In this document: piece after piece, positions 31,053 through 44,800 of the stretch | How the letters are laid out: the number at the start of each line of letters is the position of its first letter | How positions within the stretch are numbered: the stretch's first letter is position 1 | From: Closterium sp. Naga37s-1 | Lineage: Eukaryota > Streptophyta > Zygnematophyceae > Desmidiales > Closteriaceae | NCBI GenBank assembly: GCA_947471745.1 | Contig: CANJKZ010000092.1 | Coordinates: forward strand, 3,515,001 to 3,579,000 | Direction: 5' to 3' | DNA length: 64,000 nucleotides | Position numbers and translations under genes: made by a program | The notes under the pieces: model-generated | What the model was told of the DNA's origin: nothing | Database searches by the model: none | What the model saw: only the letters and a program-made list of their open reading frames with translations

Positions 31053-32849
31053 TTAAAAGGCTCTCTATAGCAACTGGACTTGAGCTTTTAAAGCTTACGG
31101 ATGTTTCACTGGCATAGACACCTGCTTGATGTGCCCTTCAGGTCATTGTTGTTACTGCTGGCATGGTAACGGAGGTTTACAGCACTGCTCTGGTATGGTG
31201 GGTGTGTGAAGTGGTGAATATGCGTGCCTGAGCAGAAGCAAGGGGGTTTGCATCAGATTTGCAGCTAGGCTGATGTCCAGTACGAGATGGTTTAACTGGC
31301 ATCTAACACCAACTACCTCACTGTATGGAAAGTGCATGACGGGCTGCAAGAATAAATTATGAGCTAAATTTTGCTGAAGCTGCATATGGAAAACTGAATA
31401 TGGTAAGTTCTGCAAGAAGGGCTAAATCAGTTTGAAAATTATCACTCAAACCGAAAACAAGCTCATGCTAGGATATTCACGTCTCTGAGCTCCGTTTCGA
31501 GCCGAATACCTGTCCGACGAGGCGGCTCTCGATATCGCGGATATTCAGCAACTTCTCCTCCCCCTAACCCTGCCTCGTTTCGACAACGACATGCCTGTTG
31601 TTCGCTAAACCTCTTCGTCACCTCCTCTGCTGTGCCAAATCTCTTGATGTTCCTTCGTCGAATCTTTTTTGTTACCCTTCGCCGCCTCCGGGTTTTCTGC
31701 CTGCGGGGTTTCGTCGCTCCGTGTGCGCTGCTAACGAACCTCGCCACCGCGCCTGTAACTGACGAAACACTTCTTGAGATCCATCACTGTGGACCACGGC
31801 GCATCAGCCACAAGCGACAAAACTGTGTCAGCGGTAATCAACTTGGCAGTAATCAGGAGGAGCGGAGCGGAATCTCCCAAGGTTGCGTTGCAAAACAGTT
31901 TTGTCGCAGAGAAACAGAGGCCAGAGAAGGACTGACGGATTCCGTCTGCACTTCAACCCAAACTCCCCACGTCCGTCAACTTTTGACAGTTTCGTTTTCT
32001 CCAGGCAGCTTATACACGGGCATTGTTCCGCAATCAGATTCTTGGGATTATCCAGTCCCGCGCACAGCGTTCCGTAACAGCATTGCGGCTCGCGAAGCGC
32101 CACGCGTCGGTGGAAAGCTGTATTCTTCCACGTCGAATCAGCTGGTGGCTTTCGTTTTTGTTATCGGCCTGCAAGAGACGCTGCTTGGAGTCTCGTGTGG
32201 TCGCGATTCGGCGTTTTTGAGGCAAAGTGATCGCACCAGGTGGGGTAGTGGGGGAGGGAATGCAATGAGTCGCCTCAAAACTGTCACACGAGTTTCCAGA
32301 CGTCTTAAAGCTTGAGAGGATACAAAACGCGATTCGGATCCCACCTGGTGCTAAGTAGGTCTCGAACCTTCAGTATCCTGAGACTCGCTTCAGAAGCACC
32401 TGCTGCTTATAGTAGGACCCGGGAGCGAGCGAATGCGATACAAAGGGCGGTACGATACAAGAAATGGATTTCCTGTTGACTCTAGTCAAACGAGTCGGAA
32501 TGCCGTTTGAACGGATCCAAACCGGACGGAATGCAGGTAGCGTAGCGTGTATAAGGTAACGTGCGAAGTATGACGAAGTCTGCACTTACGACGTTAACGA
32601 ACGGAGGAAGAGGCACGGGACGGTTTTTGAGCCTCCTAAAAAATGTGAGGCATGTTGGAGCTGCGATCAAGACTGCGATCAACTCCGTTAAACGGAATGC
32701 GTAAGGCAGAGGAGGGAAGGGTCGTGCAGCGCGCCGATGGAAGGCCCTTTGAGGCGCCTCAAAAGTCGCTTGTGCCGCTGGCAGTGGGGAGGGCCGCTGA
32801 TTGAAAGCACATCACATCTTCTCGCCTCCTTCCTTCCATTCCCCACCAG
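31053..32849. other. Intergenic region: CYFIP 3' flank and hydrolase 5' flank
   Basis: After the CYFIP stop there is an AATAAA at about 31351 that could serve as polyadenylation signal. From 31450 to 32340 the sequence is of mixed composition without recognised protein similarity; a 227-codon open frame (31632-32315, +) has no family motif I know and ends in a palindrome-bearing stretch (near 32270), so I do not call it a gene. Degenerate palindromes occur near 32270 and 32628 and a clean one is centred at 32755. Promoter and 5' UTR of the downstream hydrolase probably lie within the last kilobase. Confidence 0.4.
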
Positions 32850-35800
32850 ATGTGGCCGCTAGTGCCAGTAGCGTTGGTGGCAGCAGGGGGAGCGTGGGCG
32901 TACTGGGCACAGACCAGCTCTCCCAGAGAGTGGGAGGAGGGGCGGCGCAAGGGCATCGTGCCTTTTTTGAAACCGAAATCATATTATGTGGGTGATGACG
33001 TGTGCATGGAGTGGTGGTGACGTGTGCATGGAGTGGTGATGACGTGTGCATGGAGTGGTGGTGAAGTCTGCATGCATGGCTGCTGACGTCTGCATGCATG
33101 GGTGCTGACGTCTGCATGCATGGGTGCTGACGTCTGCATGCATGGGTGCTGACGTCTGCATGCATGGGTGGTGACATCTGCATGCGTGGGTGCTGACGTG
33201 TGCACACGTACATTGCTTGCCCCTCTGAAAGCCTGTGCTTCTTGCTGCGTTCATGTTTGTGGCTGCGGAGCCGTTCGCAGAGCCATTGTGCTGTTCTTAA
33301 ATCCTGTGGAACAGATTTCTGAGTCGACTCAGAAATTGCCTCATCACACGTGGAGTGGCAGGCAGGCAGGGCCATTGTTCTGCTCTTAAATCCTCTTGCT
33401 GACTTGAAGGCCTCGTGCTGCTCTTAAAGCCCCATCCGTACTGTGTGGGTGGTGGCATTTGCAACCCAGTATGGTTGTTAGAACCTGGTTTGTGTTAGAC
33501 CCAGTTCGTCTGTTGAACCCAGTTCGTCTGTTGAACCCACTTCGTCTGTTGAACCCAGTTCGTCTGTTGAACCCAGTGCGTCTCTTTAAACCCAGTTCAT
33601 CTGTTAAACCGAGTTTATCTGTTTAAAACCAGTCCGTTTGTTAAACCCAGTTCATCTGTTAAACCGAGTTTACCTGTTTAAAACTAGTCCGTCTGTTGAA
33701 CCCAGTGCGTCTCTTTAAACCCAGTTCATCTGTTAAACCGAGTTTATCTGTTTAAAACCAGTCCGTTTGTTAAACCCAGTTCATCTGTTAAACCGAGTTT
33801 ACCTGTTTAAAACTAGTCCGTCTGTTGAACCCAGTTCGTCTGTCAAACCCCATTTGTTAAGAGACGACGACATGAAACATAAGCTGTGAAGCCCGCAGCG
33901 TTCAACTGGTCCTTGAGTTGTAGCAAGAACGAGTCTGCAGTGTGTAATTGGCTCTTGAGTTGTCACAAAAACAAGGCTGCAGTGTTGAACTGGTCTCTAT
34001 GTGGGTAGGTACTGCGGCGCTGTGCCCGACCAACTAGCTCATGCTGCGCTGTCAACAGGCATGCCTCACATGTCGCATTCTCTTCCTTTACCTCCCCCTC
34101 ACTTCCGGTCCCCCATCTTGCCTCTGTGTGCTCGTGCCATGCAGGATTCGAAGGGAGTCAAGAGCGTGGAGGTGAGTGGTGGCATGCCATTGCTCAAACA
34201 TCACATATGTATCATTTGGAGGCGCCTAAAAAGATCCGCGTGTAGTGAGGTGCATTTGGAGGCGCCTCAAAATGCACCTCACTACACGTGGAGGTGAGTG
34301 GTGGCATGCCATGGCTCAAACATCACATATGTATCAATTGCTTCAGATGCCTTAGTCACCCTCTTATCACGCACTGTCATGTGACCTCACTCACCCCCAC
34401 CCTTATCACGCACTGTCATGTGCCCTCACTCACCCCCACCCTTATCACGCACTGTCATGTGCCCTCACTCACCCCCACCCTTATCACGCACTGTCATGTG
34501 CCCTCACTCACCCCCACCCTTATCACGCACTGTCATGTGCCCTCATCCCCACCCCTATCACGCACTTTCATGCATGTCACACACACATTCATGTCTACCC
34601 CCCTCGCCCAACCAGCACAGGTGTACTATCGCAACAGCAGAGCACGTCACACATGCATTCATGTCTGGCCTCCATACCCTCCCCCCCCTCTCTCCCCCCT
34701 TCTCCCCCCGTCCCCCCCCTCCTCCTCCCCTCGCCCAACCAGCACAGGTGTACTATCGCAACAGCAGAGGCGTGGAGATCTTCACACACACACATTCATC
34801 TCTACCCTCCATACCCTCCATACCCTCCATACCCTCCGTACCCTCCACCCCTGAACCCACCACCCACGGCCCCCCACCCCCCAACCAGCACAGGTGTACT
34901 ATCGCAACAGCAGAGGCGTCGAGATCTTCACGAAGCGATGGCAGCCGTTGGATGGGGTGGTGAAAGGAATCGTGGTGTACTGCCATGGCTATGGCGACAC
35001 ATGCACATACCACTTTGATGGTACGCGATTCACATGCACGTACATGCATACATGAATCACAACGTACATGCATACATGAATCACAACGTACATGCACGTA
35101 CATGCATACATGAATCACAACGTACATGCACGTACATGCATACATGAATCACAACGTACATGCACGTACATGCATACATGAATCACAACGTACATGCACG
35201 TACATGCATACATGAATCACAACGTACATGCACGTACATGCATACATGAATCACAACGTACATGCACGTACATGCATACATGAATCACAACGTACATGCA
35301 CGTACATGCATACATGAATCACAACGTACATGCACGTACATGCATACATGAATCACAACGTACATGCACGTACATGCATACATGAATCACAACGTACATG
35401 CACGTACATGCATACATGAATCACAACGTACATGCACGTACATGCATACATGAATCACAACGTACATGCACGTACATGCATACATGAATCACAACGTACA
35501 TGCACGTACATGCATACATGAATCACAACGTACATGCACGTACATGCATACATGAATCACAACGTACATGCACGTACATGCATACATGAATCACAACGTA
35601 CATGCACGTACATGCATACATGAATCACAACGTACATGCACGTACATGCATACATGAATCACAACGTACATGCACGTACATGCATACATGAATCACAACG
35701 TACATGCACGTACATGCATACATGAATCACAACGTACATGCACGTACATGCATACATGAATCACAACGTACATGCACGTACATGCATACATGAATCACAA

Positions 35801-38800
35801 CGTACATGCACGTACATGCATACATGAATCACAATGTAACGTACATGCACGTACATGCATACATGAATCACAACGTACATGCACGTACATGCATACATGA
35901 ATCACAACGTACATGCACGTACATGCATACATGAATCACAACGTACATGCACGTACATGCATACATGAATCACAACGTACATGCACGTACATGCATACAT
36001 GAATCACAACGTACATGCACGTACATGCATACATGAATCACAACGTACATGCACGTACATGCATACATGAATCACAACGTACATGCACGTACATGCATAC
36101 ATGAATCACAACGTACATGCACGTACATGCATACATGAATCACAACGTACATGCACGTACATGCATACATGAATCACAACGTACATGCACGTACATGCAT
36201 ACATGAATCACAACGTACATGCACGTACATGCATACATGAATCACAACGTACATGCACGTACATGCATACATGAATCACAACGTACATGCACGTACATGC
36301 ATACATGAATCACAACGTACATGCACGTACATGCATACATGAATCACAACGTACATGCACGTACATGCATACATGAATCACAACGTACATGCACGTACAT
36401 GCATACATGAATCACAACGTACATGCACGTACATGCATACATGAATCACAACGTACATGCACGTACATGCATACATGAATCACAACGTACATGCACGTAC
36501 ATGCATACATGAATCACAACGTACATGCACGTACATGCATACATGAATCACAACGTACATGCACGTACATGCATACATGAATCACAACGTACATGCACGT
36601 ACATGCATACATGAATCACAACGTACATGCACGTACATGCATACATGAATCACAACGTACATGCACGTACATGCATACATGAATCACAACGTACATGCAC
36701 GTACATGCATACATGAATCACAACGTACATGCACGTACATGCATACATGAATCACAACGTACATGCACGTACATGCATACATGAATCACAACGTACATGC
36801 ACGTACATGCATACATGAATCACAACGTACATGCACGTACATGCATACATGAATCACAACGTACATGCACGTACATGCATACATGAATCACAACGTACAT
36901 GCACGTACATGCATACATGAATCACAACGTACATGCACGTACATGCATACATGAATCACAACGTACATGCACGTACATGCATACATGAATCACAACGTAC
37001 ATGCACGTACATGCATACATGAATCACAACGTACATGCACGTACATGCATACATGAATCACAACGTACATGCACGTACATGCATACATGAATCACAACGT
37101 ACATGCACGTACATGCATACATGAATCACAACGTACATGCACGTACATGCATACATGAATCACAACGTACATGCACGTACATGCATACATGAATCACAAC
37201 GTACATGCACGTACATGCATACATGAATCACAACGTACATGCACGTACATGCATACATGAATCACAACGTACATGCACGTACATGCATACATGAATCACA
37301 ACGTACATGCACGTACATGCATACATGAATCACAACGTACATGCACGTACATGCATACATGAATCACAACGTACATGCACGTACATGCATACATGAATCA
37401 CAACGTACATGCACGTACATGCATACATGAATCACAACGTACATGCACGTACATGCATACATGAATCACAACGTACATGCACGTACATGCATACATGAAT
37501 CACAACGTACATGCACGTACATGCATACATGAATCACAACGTACATGCACGTACATGCATACATGAATCACAACGTACATGCACGTACATGCATACATGA
37601 ATCACAACGTACATGCACGTACATGCATACATGAATCACAACGTACATGCACGTACATGCATACATGAATCACAACGTACATGCACGTACATGCATACAT
37701 GAATCACAACGTACATGCACGTACATGCATACATGAATCACAACGTACATGCACGTACATGCATACATGAATCACAACGTACATGCACGTACATGCATAC
37801 ATGAATCACAACGTACATGCACGTACATGCATACATGAATCACAACGTACATGCACGTACATGCATACATGAATCACAACGTACATGCACGTACATGCAT
37901 ACATGAATCACAACGTACATGCACGTACATGCATACATGAATCACAACGTACATGCACGTACATGCATACATGAATCACAACGTACATGCACGTACATGC
38001 ATACATGAATCACAACGTACATGCACGTACATGCATACATGAATCACAACGTACATGCACGTACATGCATACATGAATCACAACGTACATGCACGTACAT
38101 GCATACATGAATCACAACGTACATGCACGTACATGCATACATGAATCACAACGTACATGCACGTACATGCATACATGAATCACAACGTACATGCACGTAC
38201 ATGCATACATGAATCACAACGTACATGCACGTACATGCATACATGAATCACAACGTACATGCACGTACATGCATACATGAATCACAACGTACATGCACGT
38301 ACATGCATACATGAATCACAACGTACATGCACGTACATGCATACATGAATCACAACGTACATGCACGTACATGCATACATGAATCACAACGTACATGCAC
38401 GTACATGCATACATGAATCACAACGTACATGCACGTACATGCATACATGAATCACAACGTACATGCACGTACATGCATACATGAATCACAACGTACATGC
38501 ACGTACATGCATACATGAATCACAACGTACATGCACGTACATGCATACATGAATCACAACGTACATGCACGTACATGCATACATGAATCACAACGTACAT
38601 GCACGTACATGCATACATGAATCACAACGTACATGCACGTACATGCATACATGAATCACAACGTACATGCACGTACATGCATACATGAATCACAACGTAC
38701 ATGCACGTACATGCATACATGAATCACAACGTACATGCACGTACATGCATACATGAATCACAACGTACATGCACGTACATGCATACATGAATCACAACGT

Positions 38801-41800
38801 ACATGCACGTACATGCATACATGAATCACAACGTACATGCACGTACATGCATACATGAATCACAACGTACATGCACGTACATGCATACATGAATCACAAC
38901 GTACATGCACGTACATGCATACATGAATCACAACGTACATGCACGTACATGCATACATGAATCACAACGTACATGCACGTACATGCATACATGAATCACA
39001 ACGTACATGCACGTACATGCATACATGAATCACAACGTACATGCATACATGAATCACAACGTACATGCACGTACATGCATACATGAATCACAACGTACAT
39101 GCACGTACATGCATACATGAATCACAACGTACATGCACGTACATGCACACATGAATCACAACGTACATGCACGTACATGCATACATGAATCACAACGTAC
39201 ATGCACGTACATGCATACATGAATCACAACGTACATGCACGTACATGCATACATGAATCACAACGTACATGCACGTACATGCATACATGAATCACAACGT
39301 ACATGCACGTACATGCATACATGAATCACAACGTACATGCACGTACATGCATACATGAATCACAACGTACATGCACGTACATGCATACATGAATCACAAC
39401 GTACATGCACGTACATGCATACATGAATCACAACGTACATGCACGTACATGCATACATGAATCACAACGTACATGCACGTACATGCATACATGAATCACA
39501 ACGTACATGCACGTACATGCATACATGAATCACAACGTACATGCACGTACATGCATACATGAATCACAACGTACATGCACGTACATGCATACATGAATCA
39601 CAACGTACATGCACGTACATGCATACATGAATCACAACGTACATGCACGTACATGCATACATGAATCACAACGTACATGCACGTACATGCATACATGAAT
39701 CACAACGTACATGCACGTACATGCATACATGAATCACAACGTACATGCACGTACATGCATACATGAATCACAACGTACATGCACGTACATGCATACATGA
39801 ATCACAACGTACATGCACGTACATGCATACATGAATCACAACGTACATGCACGTACATGCATACATGAATCACAACGTACATGCACGTACATGCATACAT
39901 GAATCACAACGTACATGCACGTACATGCATACATGAATCACAACGTACATGCACGTACATGCATACATGAATCACAACGTACATGCACGTACATGCATAC
40001 ATGAATCACAACGTACATGCACGTACATGCATACATGAATCACAACGTACATGCACGTACATGCATACATGAATCACAACGTACATGCACGTACATGCAT
40101 ACATGAATCACAACGTACATGCACGTACATGCATACATGAATCACAACGTACATGCACGTACATGCATACATGAATCACAACGTACATGCACGTACATGC
40201 ATACATGAATCACAACGTACATGCACGTACATGCATACATGAATCACAACGTACATGCACGTACATGCATACATGAATCACAACGTACATGCACGTACAT
40301 GCATACATGAATCACAACGTACATGCACGTACATGCATACATGAATCACAACGTACATGCACGTACATGCATACATGAATCACAACGTACATGCACGTAC
40401 ATGCATACATGAATCACAACGTACATGCACGTACATGCATACATGAATCACAACGTACATGCACGTACATGCATACATGAATCACAACGTACATGCACGT
40501 ACATGCATACATGAATCACAACGTACATGCACGTACATGCATACATGAATCACAACGTACATGCACGTACATGCATACATGAATCACAACGTACATGCAC
40601 GTACATGCATACATGAATCACAACGTACATGCACGTACATGCATACATGAATCACAATGTACATGCACGTACATGCATACATGAATCACAACGTACATGC
40701 ACGTACATGCATACATGAATCACAACGTACATGCACGTACATGCATACATGAATCACAACGTACATGCACGTACATGCATACATGAATCACAACGTACAT
40801 GCACGTACATGCATACATGAATCACAACGTACATGCACGTACATGCATACATGAATCACAACGTACATGCACGTACATGCATACATGAATCACAACGTAC
40901 ATGCACGTACATGCATACATGAATCACAACGTACATGCACGTACATGCATACATGAATCACAACGTACATGCACGTACATGCATACATGAATCACAACGT
41001 ACATGCACGTACATGCATACATGAATCACAACGTACATGCACGTACATGCATACATGAATCACAACGTACATGCACGTACATGCATACATGAATCACAAC
41101 GTACATGCACGTACATGCATACATGAATCACAACGTACATGCACGTACATGCATACATGAATCACAACGTACATGCACGTACATGCATACATGAATCACA
41201 ACGTACATGCACGTACATGCATACATGAATCACAACGTACATGCACGTACATGCATACATGAATCACAACGTACATGCACGTACATGCATACATGAATCA
41301 CAACGTACATGCACGTACATGCATACATGAATCACAACGTACATGCACGTACATGCATACATGAATCACAACGTACATGCACGTACATGCATACATGAAT
41401 CACAACGTACATGCACGTACATGCATACATGAATCACAACGTACATGCACGTACATGCATACATGAATCACAACGTACATGCACGTACATGCATACATGA
41501 ATCACAACGTACATGCACGTACATGCATACATGAATCACAACGTACATGCACGTACATGCATACATGAATCACAACGTACATGCACGTACATGCATACAT
41601 GAATCACAACGTACATGCACGTACATGCATACATGAATCACAACGTACATGCACGTACATGCACATACCACTTTGATGGTTTGTGGAGATGACGCATGCA
41701 CCCACACAAGCATAGGTGGGTGAGATGGTCACGGTTCATGCATGCATGCATTGCATGAGGGGAATCGTGGTGTACTTCCATGGCTATGGTGATCCATGCA

Positions 41801-44800
41801 CATACCACTTTGATGGTATGCGGAGGTGATCTGATGACGCATGCACTCACACACCCCTTGTGCAGACGACACATGCACCCAAACAAGCATAGATTGGATG
41901 GTCACGGTTCATGTATGCATACTTGCATGCATGAGAGGAATCGTGGTGTACTGCCATGGATACGGCAACACATGCGCATACCACTTTGATGGTGCGTAGA
42001 CGGGGGAGATTATCCGATGTTGCATGCATGTGCATATGCGTAGATGGTATGTGATTCACATGCGCGTACCACTTTGAAAATATGCAGAGATGATCTGATA
42101 AAGCATGCATACACTCACATAAGCACATGCACGTAACACCTCGATGGTATGTAGAGGTTATTATAGTTTCGAGGCGCCTAAAAACTAGACTCAAAAGTGG
42201 TTTTGAGGCTCCTCAAAAGTAGAGGTTATTCATGCACGTGCATACATGCATTCAGTGGCGGAGGGGGGCATCCGATTCATGCACGCGTGCTGCAAGCGCC
42301 TTCTGATTTCAGGCGCCTCAATATCAATTCAGAAGGTTCAGAAGGGAAGGGGTCACGTTCTCCTTCCACCGCCCGCCCTCCCATCCACACCCCACCCACC
42401 CAAACTCATGTCCCCTTCTCCTTTCTCCATCCACATGTGTGTGTGCTATGTCTTTCAGCCGTGGCAGTGAGCATGGCACAGCAGCAGTACCTGGTGTATG
42501 GCATGGACTAGGGGGGCCATGGGTGCTCCCTCTCATGACCTGCATGCATACATCCTCCCTTCCCACTCCTTCTTGCCACTTCCCATTTTGTCGTCCACCA
42601 GCCGTGGCAGTGAGCATGGCACAGCAGCAGTACCTGGTGTATGGCATGGACTACGAGTGCATGGTTGCTCACACAACCCCCTCCCCCTTTCCTCCCCGCC
42701 CCTTTCCCCCTCCGCTTTCTCCCTCCTCCCCATTGTCCACCAGCCGTGGCAGTGAGCATGGCACAGCAGCAGTACCTGGTGTATGGCATGGACTATGAGG
42801 GCCATGGGTGCTCCCAGGGCCTACATGCATACATCCCCCGCTTCGATACCATCATAGATGATGTGGTTGAGTTCACCGACGCGCTAAGAGGTGGGTGCAA
42901 ATGGGTGGAGGTGGGTGCAAATGGGTGGAGGTGGGTGCAAATGGGTGGAGGTGGGTGCAAATGGGTGGAGGTGGGTACAGTGCAGTTGGGTAGGTGCTCT
43001 CGGGGTATGTATGCATATCATACATCCCCTGCTTCGACACCAGTATTGACGATGTGGTTGAATTCACCGACGCGCTAAGAGGTCGGTGAAGATGGGTGCG
43101 GGTGGGTGCAGGCGGGTGTAACTGGGTGCAGGTGGGTGCATGTACGGAGAGTCGATGGATTGTGCTAGCCAAGACGCGAACGCTCTCCTTTGACCTCCCT
43201 TTGCCATTTCTTGTGGCTCACGTGCCCTTTCATTAAGGGCCAGTGCTGTGGCCATCAAGGCGCACTGCACTGGCTTTCTACGAGGTGACTTTTGAGTCGA
43301 TTCAAAAGTCTTCTCGCGGCTCACGTGCCCTTTCATTAAGGGGCACTGCCATCAAGGCGCACTGCACTGGCTTTCTACCCTAAACCCTGTCAAACCCTAA
43401 TCCCTCCCCCCCCCCAACACCCTGCACAGATTTACCGGCTCTCTCATCTCTCCCAATCTTGTGTCTGGTTTCCTTTCCTCGCAGCATCACCTGCCCTCTC
43501 GTCTCTTCCAGTCTTTCTGTACGGCGAGTCAATGGGCGGCGCGGTGGCCATCAAGACGCACTGGCGCCGCACAGACGCCTTCCGAGGAGCCGTCTTATTG
43601 TCGCCCATGTGCAAGGTAAACATTGTAACCATGTGGTAACCACGTGGTAACCATGTCGTAGCCATGGGGTAACTGCGTGATAGCCATGTGGTATCCACAT
43701 GGCCGTCTTCCTACTGCCCTTGTGCAAGGTAGTGATGAGGTAGTGATGTTGTAACCATCAGGTATGTGTGTAATGGCGTTGTTGCCTGTGTGTATTCTTG
43801 GCTCGCAGACATGTGATTCCCAAGCTATCACCACACCCACCATTCTCCACACCCACCCTCCTCTCTCAATACACCCCCCCCCCCGCCACCTCACACACAC
43901 ACACACACACAATGATCCCAAATAGCAGAGGAGCTGATTCCTCCCCCAATGGTGGTATCAGCATTCTTGGCTCTCAACAGCGTCATTCCCAAGGTCAAGA
44001 TGGTGAATAATCACTCCCAAATACTCACCACATACCACACCCACCCGCCACTCCCCACCCCCCACTGGTCACCAGATAGCAGAGGAGTTGATGCCGCCCC
44101 CAATGGTGGTGTCGGCATTCCTGGCTCTCAACAGCGTCATTCCCAAGGTCAAGATGGTTCCAGGAAAGGACATCAGCGACATTGGCATGAGAGACCTTGC
44201 CAACCGGAAGCGGGTGAGTTAGGAGGAAGAGAAAGGGGGTAGGTGTATGCACGGTGTTGGCTCTGAGCAACGTCATTTCCAAGGTCAAGATGGTTCCAGG
44301 GAAGGACATCAGCGACATCGGGATGAGAGACCTTGCCAACCGCACGAGAGTTCAAATGGTGAGTCTTAATTTTGAACGGTGCTGGCTCACTTCAATGGTA
44401 ATCCCGAGGTCAAGATGGTGCAGGGCAAGGATACCAGCGACATTGGCATGAGAGACCTTGTTGACCAAGAGGAGGGTGGTTGCGCACCTTCATATGGTGA
44501 GCTTGAATTGAAGCTATCGACATCCCAAGGTGAAGTATGCACCGTTGGCTATCTCCTCTTCAGCTCCCCTCCTCCTCTCTCCTCCTCTCCCCTCGCTCCC
44601 CCTACCTCCACCAGGCGAAGGATAACCCAATGTCCATCAGGGGCCCTGCCCGAGTGGGCACAGCAGTTTCACTGCTCCTCTGCTCCTGCTATTCACCTAA
44701 CCCCCACCCAACCTCTTCCCTTGCTCCTCGCCTTCTCTTGCTGCGTCACCCACCAGGCGAAGGATAACCCAATGTCCATCAGGGGCCCTGCCCGAGTGGG

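Noticed and set aside
31632-32315. 227-codon plus-strand frame in the CYFIP-hydrolase gap
   Set aside because: No recognisable domain, ends in degenerate palindrome sequence; probably chance or leader.
35031-41660. CRISPR-like array because of a ~34-base unit repeated ~195 times
   Set aside because: Units abut with no unique spacers, and the locus is a eukaryotic intron; it is a satellite.
43375-43410. Interstitial telomere (CCCTAAACCCT, also near 22141, 28625, 28680, 54905 and 55090)
   Set aside because: Only one or two plant-type heptamers at each place, never an array; likely chance in C-rich introns.
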